DNA of 8,189 nt from Acidobacteriota bacterium (GCA_003131705.1 PKUY01000349.1:3805-11993), one strand, 5' to 3'; positions 1 to 6,307 are shown, numbered from the stretch's first letter. The notes: generated by a model from the sequence alone, not told the origin. Program-made: numbers and translations.

Positions 1-76
1 GGACCCCAAAGCCGCAAGCTCAAACAAAAAGAACTCGCTGGTACAGATCCAGCCCTGACGCGCTCGACGGCGAATT

Positions 77-208
77 CTATTTGCGGTGCTTGAAATATTC
101 CACTTGCCGGAGGCGCTTCTCGGCCTCCGCTCTTGACTTGTACGGCCCGCCTAGATTTTTTCCTTTTTCCGACAGCACTTTGTAGCCTTCCTTCACTTTT
201 TTTATCAT
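77..208 (-). CDS. Small basic hypothetical protein (43 aa)
   Basis: I do not recognise a named family, but the protein looks genuine. It begins MIKKVKEGYKVLSEKGKNLG and ends VEYFKHRK. There are 10 Lys and 4 Arg against 5 Glu, so it is strongly basic. A likely beta-hairpin (about residues 3-20) is followed by a GGPY turn and an amphipathic helix (about 25-40, AEAEKRLRQVEYFK). This compact pattern resembles small conserved proteins I have seen in other soil bacteria. The same frame stays open to an ATG at 550, giving 157 residues. I prefer the ATG at 208 because GGAG (complement of 216-219) lies 7 nt upstream and the upstream part looks non-coding in composition. It is transcribed away from the lactamase cluster. 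A nucleic-acid-binding role would be a guess from charge alone. Confidence 0.6.
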   Translation of the reverse strand: MIKKVKEGYKVLSEKGKNLGGPYKSRAEAEKRLRQVEYFKHRK

Positions 209-614
209 CGTTGGTCTCCGTGTTATAGAGCCCGCTTCCTCTGTCAATTTGGAACAGACACCCAGCCGAGTCAATACCGTGCGAAATGTAGAGACCCGCC
301 GTCCACTCCATAGGGATTTCGCGAGTGGCGGAAGATCATCCGCGGTAACCGGGTACTTCCTCCAGGCGTCCAAGTCTTTACACGAACTACCGTTTGCCGC
401 CGAGCCTTCGTTCTGGTAGTTTGCTCGCGGTAGCATGGAAATGATGGAGGGCGAGCGCCGGTCGTTGGCTTCGCTTTTATCCCATGCCGCGCGTTGCCAG
501 ATCGATATAAGCGCGAGGCACGAGTATTCCCAAAGTTTTTTAATCGCCACTATGGATTATTAGAGACATCTTTGAAATCAGCTGCAACACGTGCAACAAA
601 GAAAAGGGGGGGAC
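209..614. other. Intergenic stretch, no recognisable gene
   Basis: About 400 bp separate the divergent 43-residue protein gene and the first metallo-beta-lactamase gene. The minus strand is open throughout (an in-frame extension of the small protein to 550), but its translation is rich in Ser and Arg with no motif I recognise. I find no tRNA or tmRNA fold, inverted-repeat ends or convincing promoter. The stretch should hold the promoters of both flanking genes. The best plus-strand -10-like element is TATTAG at 558-563, with only a poor -35. Confidence 0.5.
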
Positions 615-1607
615 ATGAATTCGAATAGGTGTTCAGGGGCTCGGTGGAGTATTGGGATTCTTGCTCTGGCAATGGCAATAATGGTGATGCCTGCGGTTGC
701 GGGCGCGCAAGCACCCGCTGCGCCTCCTCCGGGGCAGGCGCCACCGGCTGGCGGACCGCCTCCGGGCGCGAACAACATGAAGGCGCCGTACGCGCCATTT
801 CACATTATTGGCAACATCTATTACATCGGTTCCAAGGGGCTCGCGTGTTATCTGATCACGACTCCTGCAGGCAACATCTTGCTCGACACCGGATACCCGG
901 ACATGGCGCCACAGATTGAGGGCAATATCCAAACGCTCGGGTTCAAACTTACGGACACGAAGATTCTGCTCAACAGCCACGCCCACATCGATCACGGCGG
1001 CGGCATGGCCGAATTCAAGACGGCAACGGGAGGACAACTCGTTGGCATGGCGGAAGACGCGCCTTACTTCGAAAGCGGCGGCCACAATGACGTGATGTTC
1101 GGAGACCGGAATCTATTTCCTCCGGTCCACGTTGATCGAGTCATTCACGACAAGGACACGGTGACGCTTGGCGGGGTGACCTTGACCGCGCATCTTACGC
1201 CGGGTCACACGCCGGGCAACACAACATGGACAATGGTAACAACGGATAAAGGAAAATCGTACAACGTGGTGTTTTTTGGAATTGTGACACCTTTTCCAAA
1301 CACCAACTTTACCGGCAATCCCCTGTATCCCAACTTAAAGGCCGACTGGCAGAAAACCATGGACGTGCTGCCAACCCTGAAGTGCGACATTTTCCTCGGG
1401 TCGAATGCAGCGTTCTACAACATGGAGCAGAAGCATGATGCGCTGCTGGCGAACGCCGATCCAAATCCATTCATCGATCCCGCGGGCTGCAAGGCCTTTG
1501 TCGACCGCGGTGAAGCGACCTTTCAGAATCTGCTAACAAATCCACCGCCAGCCGGGGGCCCGGGTATGGGCGGACCGCCTCCACCACCTGCCGGGGGCAC
1601 GAAATAA
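615..1607 (+). CDS. Exported subclass B3-type metallo-beta-lactamase fold protein, last zinc ligand replaced by Asn
   Basis: A 330-residue precursor. The start at 615 is preceded by a G-rich Shine-Dalgarno run (606-612). Signal peptide: residues 1-31, hydrophobic core about 13-28, likely cleavage AGA|Q after 31, so periplasmic. Residues 33-55 form a Pro/Gly/Ala-rich linker, and residues 308-330 are a second Pro/Gly-rich tail. The core is B3-like: LLDTG at 89-93, the motif HAHIDH giving ligands His122, His124, Asp126 and His127, and TPGHTPG with His198. The last ligand, normally His in an xxHxxF context (His263 in standard numbering), is Asn264 (codon 1404-1406, AAT). Ile223 stands where the next gene has Ser197. 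Cys257 and Cys292 match the disulfide pair known in L1-type enzymes. Fold assignment is confident; beta-lactam hydrolysis is doubtful. It may act on another substrate, work with one zinc, or only bind. First gene of a four-gene cluster. Confidence 0.9.
   Translation: MNSNRCSGARWSIGILALAMAIMVMPAVAGAQAPAAPPPGQAPPAGGPPPGANNMKAPYAPFHIIGNIYYIGSKGLACYLITTPAGNILLDTGYPDMAPQIEGNIQTLGFKLTDTKILLNSHAHIDHGGGMAEFKTATGGQLVGMAEDAPYFESGGHNDVMFGDRNLFPPVHVDRVIHDKDTVTLGGVTLTAHLTPGHTPGNTTWTMVTTDKGKSYNVVFFGIVTPFPNTNFTGNPLYPNLKADWQKTMDVLPTLKCDIFLGSNAAFYNMEQKHDALLANADPNPFIDPAGCKAFVDRGEATFQNLLTNPPPAGGPGMGGPPPPPAGGTK
750..763 (+). repeat. 14-bp direct repeat, copy 1
   Basis: GGCGGACCGCCTCC in the Pro/Gly-rich N-terminal linker of the first lactamase gene. 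It is identical to 1569-1582 near the 3' end of the same gene and contains the inverted repeat GGCGG-A-CCGCC. It encodes part of the GGPPPG segment. It probably reflects low-complexity coding sequence, though the exact match flanking the catalytic core is notable. Confidence 0.6.
1569..1582 (+). repeat. 14-bp direct repeat, copy 2
   Basis: Second exact copy of GGCGGACCGCCTCC, encoding part of the GGPPPPP tail of the first lactamase. It lies about 0.8 kb from copy 1, so the two copies bracket the enzyme domain. Confidence 0.6.
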
Positions 1608-1642
1608 CGCGCGCAACCTGACTCAGTGTGGCGACTCGTGAT

Positions 1643-1674
1643 CGCGGGTTCGTCTTTTTTTGGACGAACTCGCG
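1643..1674 (+). other. Intercistronic hairpin with U-rich loop
   Basis: CGCGGGTTCGTC (1643-1654) pairs with GACGAACTCGCG (1663-1674) over 12 positions, 11 Watson-Crick and one G-U, around an 8-nt loop that is almost all T (1655-1662). It lies between the first lactamase stop (1607) and the second lactamase start (1700). No T-tract follows the 3' arm, so it is not a standard intrinsic terminator. It could protect the upstream 3' end, set the ratio of the two products, or bind an RNA chaperone through the U-rich loop. The structure is seen; the role is inferred. Confidence 0.55.
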
Positions 1675-1699
1675 ACGCGCTTCGAGAGAGGGCGGACGA

Positions 1700-2578
1700 A
1701 TGAGCTCGAATACACTTTCCCTCGCCGGTGCGCAGCGACTGTTTTGCATCCTCACAATTTGGTTGATGATTCCGCTGGCGGCTCATGCGCAGGCCGGCGA
1801 CGCGATGAAGGCGCTCAATCAGCCGGGGCCGCCATTTCATATCATCGGCAACATCTACTACGTCGGCGCGTCAGACATCACCTCGTATTTGATCGTCACG
1901 CCCGAAGGCGACATTCTGCTCGACGGCGGCTTTGTGGAAACGGCGCCGCAAATCGAAGCGAATATTCAGACACTCGGATTCAGACTCGCCGATGTGAAGT
2001 TTCTTCTGAACACCCATGCGCATCTTGATCACGCCGGAGGCATCGCCGAGATGAGGCGCGCCACGGGGGCGAAATTCGTAGCGATGGATGGTGACGCGCC
2101 TGTACTCTCGAGCGGCACTTCGTTTCCCGTAGTCGTCCCGGACCGGGTGATTCATGATAGCGACACGGTTACCGTGGGAGGCGTGACGATGACGGCTCAT
2201 CTCACGCCGGGCCATACCCCCGGATGCACTACCTGGACAATGGTTACCCAAGATGGTGGGAGACCCTACAACGTGGTTTTCGTCGGCAGCGCGACCGTGC
2301 TCCCGAACTACAAGCTGATCGATCGCGCAGATGCAAAAGCAACGTATCCTGGCATCGAATCTGACTACGAGAAAACCTTCCGCGTCTTGAAGTCGCTTCC
2401 GTGCGACGTTTTTCTGGCGGCTCACGGAACATTTTATTCGCTCACCCAAAAGCGCGAGGCGATGTCGAAAAATCCGACGCAGAATCCATTTATCGATCCA
2501 GCGGGATATCAGGCCTATATCGTCCGCGCCGAAACCGTCTTTCAAACCGAGTTGCAGAAAGAGCGCGCAGGACAATAA
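1700..2578 (+). CDS. Exported subclass B3-type metallo-beta-lactamase, all zinc ligands present
   Basis: A 292-residue precursor. The frame opens at a GTG at 1628, but the ATG at 1700 directly precedes a clean signal peptide (residues 1-30, core about 13-27, cleavage AHA|Q) and has a GAGAGAGG stretch upstream (1684-1691). The mature protein shows LLDGG (73-77), HAHLDH (His106, His108, Asp110, His111), TPGHTPG (His172) and AAHGTF (His242). This is a complete B3 ligand set for two zinc ions, with Ser197 in the VFVGSATV strand. B3 enzymes hydrolyse beta-lactams in the periplasm; environmental homologues vary widely in activity. Odd points: the loop between Asp132 and Asp153 is ten residues shorter than in the upstream paralogue. 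Cys235 also has no partner, because Tyr270 replaces the second Cys of the usual disulfide. It follows its paralogue by 92 bp, indicating tandem duplication and divergence. Confidence 0.9.
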   Translation: MSSNTLSLAGAQRLFCILTIWLMIPLAAHAQAGDAMKALNQPGPPFHIIGNIYYVGASDITSYLIVTPEGDILLDGGFVETAPQIEANIQTLGFRLADVKFLLNTHAHLDHAGGIAEMRRATGAKFVAMDGDAPVLSSGTSFPVVVPDRVIHDSDTVTVGGVTMTAHLTPGHTPGCTTWTMVTQDGGRPYNVVFVGSATVLPNYKLIDRADAKATYPGIESDYEKTFRVLKSLPCDVFLAAHGTFYSLTQKREAMSKNPTQNPFIDPAGYQAYIVRAETVFQTELQKERAGQ

Positions 2579-2643
2579 GATCATTCCAGCGGGAGTTTCG
2601 TTTTTTCCCCGGGGGCCCTAAGTTTGTTCTCAAGGAGGACCAG

Positions 2644-3270
2644 ATGCACTGTTCATCGTGCGGAGTATCTGTCGCGGAAGGAACCGCGTTCTGCGGATCC
2701 TGCGGCCGCCCGATTCTAGGATTTAGCATCGCGCCGTTGGCAGAGGGATCGTCCGTTGGCGGCGCGATTGCAGCGCCTGCCGGAATGGTCGCAGTTCAGG
2801 CGACGAACTACGCGGGTTTCTGGCTACGTTTTGTGGCTGCCTTCATCGACGGGATCATTTTAGGGATCCCGCTGTCGCTCATTGCGTTCCTTCTAATAGC
2901 GAGCGCCATACCCGAGTTAACGCATACGCAGGATCCGATGACGATCATAATCAGCATTCTGCCGCGGATCATGATTCTCCTGGTCATCTACCTGATCGTT
3001 TCATGGCTGTACTGGGGACTTATGGAGAGTTCCACATGGCAGGCCACTTTGGGTAAAAAAGCTTTGGGATTGTACGTAACTGATCTAGAGGGAAACCGCG
3101 TTACGTTGGGAAAAGCGAGCGGCCGATTCTTTGCGGGTCGCGGAATTAGCATAGTCCCAAGCATCGGCGGACTCTACTATTTGGTCGATTGCATCATGGC
3201 GGGATTCACGGAAAAGAAACAGGCGCTACATGACATGATCGCGAGTTGCCTGGTGTTGCGAAACGCATAG
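2644..3270 (+). CDS. Zinc-ribbon RDD family membrane protein, copy 1
   Basis: A 208-residue protein with a strong Shine-Dalgarno (AAGGAGG, 2632-2638) 5 nt before the ATG. An N-terminal zinc ribbon, CxxC-x10-CxxC (Cys3, Cys6, Cys17, Cys20), is joined by a flexible Gly/Ala/Ser linker (about 27-52) to an RDD domain. RDD features: YAGFWLR with Arg62, Asp69 in the first membrane segment, the LMESSTWQATLGKK block (127-139), VTDLEG, and KKQALHD with Asp197 near the C-terminus. Likely membrane segments are about 63-87, 103-125 and perhaps 168-187. The family is mostly uncharacterised; transport has been proposed for some members. The cysteines presumably bind zinc in the cytoplasm, which suggests a partner-binding or sensing module. 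It starts 65 bp after the second lactamase gene and is followed after 41 bp by a paralogue. Family assignment is strong; function is unknown. Confidence 0.88.
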   Translation: MHCSSCGVSVAEGTAFCGSCGRPILGFSIAPLAEGSSVGGAIAAPAGMVAVQATNYAGFWLRFVAAFIDGIILGIPLSLIAFLLIASAIPELTHTQDPMTIIISILPRIMILLVIYLIVSWLYWGLMESSTWQATLGKKALGLYVTDLEGNRVTLGKASGRFFAGRGISIVPSIGGLYYLVDCIMAGFTEKKQALHDMIASCLVLRNA

Positions 3271-3311
3271 GATACGCCGGCACACGCGCGAGCCATCGTT
3301 AGGGGGATCAA

Positions 3312-3878
3312 GTGCAGTGCCCAAAATGCGGGATGGAGGTTACAGGCGGCGCCGAGAAGTGCCGTGGCTGCGGCGAGGTGATGGCTGACCCTTCTTCCAC
3401 GCCGCAAAATATGTTTTCTCGGCAATTTGGTTCCCCGGCTGCACGCCAATCTGTAGCGTACGCCGGTTTCTGGCTGCGCTTAGTTGCCTTTCTCATCGAT
3501 TACTTTTTGATTGGGATTGTGGTTGCGTTCGTCATCGTGCTCCCCATGATGCAGCGTGCCGGAATTCCGCTCGAGGACGCGCGGATACTTTTGACAGGGT
3601 GGAACCGGCAGATACTTGCCATTAATCTTGCTGCAGGGGCGGCTAACTGGCTTTATTGGGCCCTGATGGAGAGTTCTCCGTGGCAGGCTACACTCGGCAA
3701 GAGAATGTTTGGACTTCGAGTTACGGACCTAGAAGGTCGCCGCATCAGTTTTGCTCGCGCCACAGGCCGCTATTTTGGGAAGATTTTTTTTATTGGCTTC
3801 ATCTTCGCCGCGTTCACTGAGAAGAAGCAAGCGCTGCATGACATGCTCGCAGGCTGCCTGGTCATCAAGAAGATTTAA
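3312..3878 (+). CDS. Zinc-ribbon RDD family membrane protein, copy 2
   Basis: A 188-residue paralogue of the preceding gene. The start is GTG with AGGGGGAT directly upstream (3301-3308). The zinc ribbon has identical spacing (Cys3, Cys6, Cys17, Cys20; CPKCG and CRGCG), followed by a shorter linker (about 23-48). The RDD domain has YAGFWLR (Arg56), Asp63, LMESSPWQATLGKR, VTDLEG and KKQALHD with Asp177. Likely membrane segments are about 57-79, 100-118 and 152-168. Compared with copy 1, the linker, the inter-helix loop and the region before TEKKQ are shorter, which accounts for the 20-residue difference. Two unlike copies side by side suggest a heteromeric membrane complex, but that is inference. 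It is the last gene of the plus-strand cluster, ending 37 bp from the convergent leuB stop. Confidence 0.88.
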   Translation: MQCPKCGMEVTGGAEKCRGCGEVMADPSSTPQNMFSRQFGSPAARQSVAYAGFWLRLVAFLIDYFLIGIVVAFVIVLPMMQRAGIPLEDARILLTGWNRQILAINLAAGAANWLYWALMESSPWQATLGKRMFGLRVTDLEGRRISFARATGRYFGKIFFIGFIFAAFTEKKQALHDMLAGCLVIKKI

Positions 3879-3915
3879 ACTTCTTCAGTTTGGAAACTGC
3901 AACGGAGATGTGTGT

Positions 3916-5037
3916 TTAGGCGACCGATCCGCGACGCACGCCCTGGGCGGAAGACGCTTGCAGCTCGCTGCGGATTTGCGCGGTGAATTCCGAGCCGCGA
4001 ACGACGCGACCGCCGGGGTCGGCAATGTCCGCTGTGCGGAATCCCTTTTCGAGCACGCGATCAATCGCGCTCTCGATCCATTGCGATTCTGTTTCGAGGC
4101 CGAACGATTCCCGCAGCATCAGCGTAGCCGACAAAATCGCGCCGAGCGGGCAGGCAACATCCTTTCCCGCAAGCGTGGGGGCCGAACCGTGAATCGGCTC
4201 GTAGAGCGCAGGCTGATCTTTGCATCCGCGACTCATCGAAGGAATCAATCCGATCGACCCCGCGAGCGCAGCGGCTTCGTCGCTCAGAATGTCGCCGAAC
4301 AAATTGCCCGTAAGGATCACGTCGAACTGCGCGGGGCGCAGCAGAATCTGCATCGCGGCGTTGTCCACGTAAAGATGATCGAGAGTGACGCCCGGATATT
4401 CGCGCGCGAGGCCGATGACCGTCTCACGCCAAAGTGTGGAGGTGGCCAGCACGTTCGCTTTGTCCACGCTCGTCAAATGGCCCTTGCGTGCGGCGGCGCG
4501 TTCGAAGGAGTAGCGGGCGACGCGCTCAACCTCTGCTGCCGTGTATTCGGCGATGTCGCGGGCGCGCGGATTGTTGCCCTCCAAATGCAGCTCGTGCGCT
4601 CCGAAATAGATGTCTCCAGCGAGCTCGCGAACTATTTCAAAATCGCAATCCACGAGACGTTCCGGACGCAGCGGCGAAATGCCTCGCAAGGCAGGCCGCA
4701 ACCGAATCGGCCGGAGATTAATGTAAAGGCCGAGTTCCTTGCGTATTCCGAGGAGGCCGGCTTCCGGACGTGTTCCGAGCGGCAGCGCCTCCCACTTCGG
4801 GCCGCCAATAGCGCCGAGAAGGATTGCGTCCGCCGAGCGGCACCCGGCGAGAGTATCTTGGGGCAGCGGTGTTCCACGAAGGTCAATTGCATTTCCGCCG
4901 AACGGAAACTCACGGAACTCGAAGTGGTGACCGAAGGCTGAGGCGCAATCCTGCAGCAGTTGAATGGCCGCGTGCGTCACTTCGGGGCCGATACCATCGC
5001 CGGGCAACACTGCGATTGTCTTGCGCAAATTTGTCAT
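3916..5037 (-). CDS. leuB: 3-isopropylmalate dehydrogenase
   Basis: A 373-residue enzyme of normal family length. It oxidises and decarboxylates 3-isopropylmalate with NAD+ to 2-oxoisocaproate, the third step of the leucine branch, in the cytoplasm. Visible signatures: LPGDGIGPEV (11-20), GAIGGPKW (75-82), substrate-binding Arg99, Arg109 and Arg137 (GIRKELGLYINLRP, VRELAGDIYFG), catalytic Tyr165 and Lys193 (VDKANV). Metal ligands are Asp225, Asp249 and Asp253 (YVDNAAMQ, NLFGDILSDEA), and the NAD loop is GSAPTLAGK (284-292). The segment before Tyr165 (about 147-160, AHELHLEGNNPRAR) departs from the sequence I expect there, but no catalytic residue is lost. The ATG at 5037 has AGGA 7 nt upstream and lies 17 bp after the leuA stop, so the two are almost certainly co-transcribed. 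leuC and leuD are not in the window. Confidence 0.96.
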   Translation of the reverse strand: MTNLRKTIAVLPGDGIGPEVTHAAIQLLQDCASAFGHHFEFREFPFGGNAIDLRGTPLPQDTLAGCRSADAILLGAIGGPKWEALPLGTRPEAGLLGIRKELGLYINLRPIRLRPALRGISPLRPERLVDCDFEIVRELAGDIYFGAHELHLEGNNPRARDIAEYTAAEVERVARYSFERAAARKGHLTSVDKANVLATSTLWRETVIGLAREYPGVTLDHLYVDNAAMQILLRPAQFDVILTGNLFGDILSDEAAALAGSIGLIPSMSRGCKDQPALYEPIHGSAPTLAGKDVACPLGAILSATLMLRESFGLETESQWIESAIDRVLEKGFRTADIADPGGRVVRGSEFTAQIRSELQASSAQGVRRGSVA

Positions 5038-5054
5038 TGAGTTTCCTGACGGAT

Positions 5055-6257
5055 TTAGCGCACAGTTGCGGCGCTGGGCCCAGAATTCGCAGGCGCGGAC
5101 GTCTGCCCCCGGCGAACCTGATGAATAATTGAGATCAAGTCGCGGTCGCTGATTTCTTTGTCCTCATCAGCCCGCACAATCGCCAGCCGATAGCACTCGG
5201 CGATTTCCGAGTCTGTGGTTTCGTAGCCCAATTCCGCGAGCCGCGAGCGAAATGCATTGCGCCCGGAATGCTTTCCGAGCACCAGCCTGCGCGCAGGCAC
5301 GCCGACTTTTTCCGGAAGGATGATTTCATAGGTCAGCGGGTTTTTCAGGATGCCGTCCTGGTGAATGCCAGCTTCGTGCGCAAAGGCGTTCGCGCCTACG
5401 ACTGCTTTATTGGGCGGTACGGAAATGCCGGTAATCGTGGAGAGCATGCGGCTGGTGGGGTACAGCTTTTCGAGCTGGAGATTAGTGGTTACGGGGTAGC
5501 GGTCCTGCCGTACTTGAAGCGCTACGGCCAGCTCTTCGAGCGACGTGTTTCCTGCGCGCTCACCGATTCCGTTAATCGTGCATTCAATCTGGCGCGCGCC
5601 GGCGTCGATGGCCGCGAGTGAATTTGCCAAAGCCAGGCCAAGGTCATCGTGGCAGTGCGCACTTAGAACTACGTTCGGATGCGCGCCCAGGCGGGCGCGG
5701 ACGTCGCGAAACATTTGCGCGTAGTCGTCCGGAGTCGAATAGCCGACCGTATCGGGCAGGTTGATGATCGTCGCACCGGATTCGACGGCAGCCAGAACCG
5801 CCTGGCTGAGGTAATCGATTTCAGTACGGCTGGCATCCTCGGCGGAAAATTCCACCTCATCGCAGTGCTGTTTGCCGAAGCGCACCATTTTCGCAATCTG
5901 ATCGACGGCCTGCTCGCGTGTGGTTCGCAGCTTGTATTTCAGGTGCAGGTCGGAAGTAGCGAGGAAAAGGTGCAGGCGAGGCTTTGCGGCAGGCTCGAGA
6001 CCGCGCAGGGCAGCATCTACGTCGTCCTGTTTCGCGCGGGCAAGCGCCGCTACGGTGCAATGCTTGATTTCAGCGGCCACGGCTCGCGTGGCCTCCAGGT
6101 CTCCGGGGGAGGCAATAGGGAAACCCGCTTCGATGATGTCCACGCCGAGCTGCTCGATTTGCCGCGCAAGCTGCAGCTTTTCCTCGCGATTCATCGAAAA
6201 GCCGGGGGACTGCTCGCCGTCGCGCAGCGTCGTGTCGAAGATCTGAACGGTTTCCAT
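5055..6257 (-). CDS. leuA: 2-isopropylmalate synthase, short form without regulatory domain
   Basis: Condenses acetyl-CoA with 2-oxoisovalerate to 2-isopropylmalate, the committed step of leucine synthesis. The frame extends to 6308, but I chose the ATG at 6257 (METVQIFDTTLRDGEQSPG) because AAGGAG (complement of 6263-6268) sits 5 nt upstream; this gives 400 residues. The TIM-barrel catalytic domain shows FDTTLRDGEQSPG with Arg12 and metal ligand Asp13, LPDTVGY (167-173), SAHCHDDLG with His201 and His203, and NGIGERAGNTSLEE with Asn237. The linker subdomain follows (VVGANAFAHEAGIHQDG, LGKHSGRNAF). The protein ends soon after ISDRDLISI with a Ser/Ala-rich tail, so the roughly 120-residue leucine-binding domain of the long form (E. 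coli LeuA, 523 aa) is absent. leuB starts 17 bp later, leaving no room for a remnant. The motifs favour LeuA over homocitrate synthase. Confidence 0.93.
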   Translation of the reverse strand: METVQIFDTTLRDGEQSPGFSMNREEKLQLARQIEQLGVDIIEAGFPIASPGDLEATRAVAAEIKHCTVAALARAKQDDVDAALRGLEPAAKPRLHLFLATSDLHLKYKLRTTREQAVDQIAKMVRFGKQHCDEVEFSAEDASRTEIDYLSQAVLAAVESGATIINLPDTVGYSTPDDYAQMFRDVRARLGAHPNVVLSAHCHDDLGLALANSLAAIDAGARQIECTINGIGERAGNTSLEELAVALQVRQDRYPVTTNLQLEKLYPTSRMLSTITGISVPPNKAVVGANAFAHEAGIHQDGILKNPLTYEIILPEKVGVPARRLVLGKHSGRNAFRSRLAELGYETTDSEIAECYRLAIVRADEDKEISDRDLISIIHQVRRGQTSAPANSGPSAATVR

Positions 6258-6260
6258 AGC

Positions 6261-6305
6261 GACTCCTTTCATAGTGACAGTGAACCGCGAAAGGCGCAAG
6301 GAGTC
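6261..6305 (-). promoter_or_regulatory. Candidate leuA leader hairpin covering the ribosome binding site
   Basis: On the leuA strand GACTCCTT (complement of 6298-6305) is exactly complementary to AAGGAGTC (complement of 6261-6268), which contains the leuA Shine-Dalgarno. The 8-bp stem encloses a 29-nt loop. If the transcript starts at or upstream of 6305, the pairing could mask translation initiation. No Leu-codon leader peptide was seen. The complementarity is seen; a regulatory role is inferred. Confidence 0.4.
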
Positions 6306-6307
6306 CA

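Noticed and set aside
2..58. Possible C-terminus of a plus-strand gene entering from the left edge (18 codons ending in TGA at 56-58)
   Set aside because: Too short to recognise; the other two forward frames are also open over this stretch, so the choice of frame is arbitrary.
222..246. TTGACA and TATAAC upstream of the 43-residue protein as a promoter
   Set aside because: The spacer is only 14 bp, and the implied transcription start would fall in the ribosome binding site.
572..600. TTGAAA with a 17-bp spacer as a promoter for the lactamase cluster
   Set aside because: The matching -10 is AACAAA, a poor fit, and the start would fall in the Shine-Dalgarno run.
1871..2584. Minus-strand open frame (237 codons) opposite the second lactamase
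   Set aside because: Antisense shadow of a gene with complete catalytic motifs; no domain in the translation.
2401..2643. In-frame upstream extension of the first RDD protein
   Set aside because: It overlaps the second lactamase in another frame, and the ATG at 2644 has a strong Shine-Dalgarno and starts directly at the zinc ribbon.
3867..3899. Inverted repeats AAGAAG/CTTCTT and CAGTTTGGAAACTG between the convergent RDD and leuB genes as a bidirectional terminator
   Set aside because: The stems are 5-6 bp and A/T-rich, with no following T-tract on either strand; too weak to call.
3751..4941. Long plus-strand open frame (396 codons) opposite leuB
   Set aside because: It is antisense to a clearly conserved leuB and its translation is Arg/Ala-rich with no motif, as expected of a shadow frame in GC-rich DNA.
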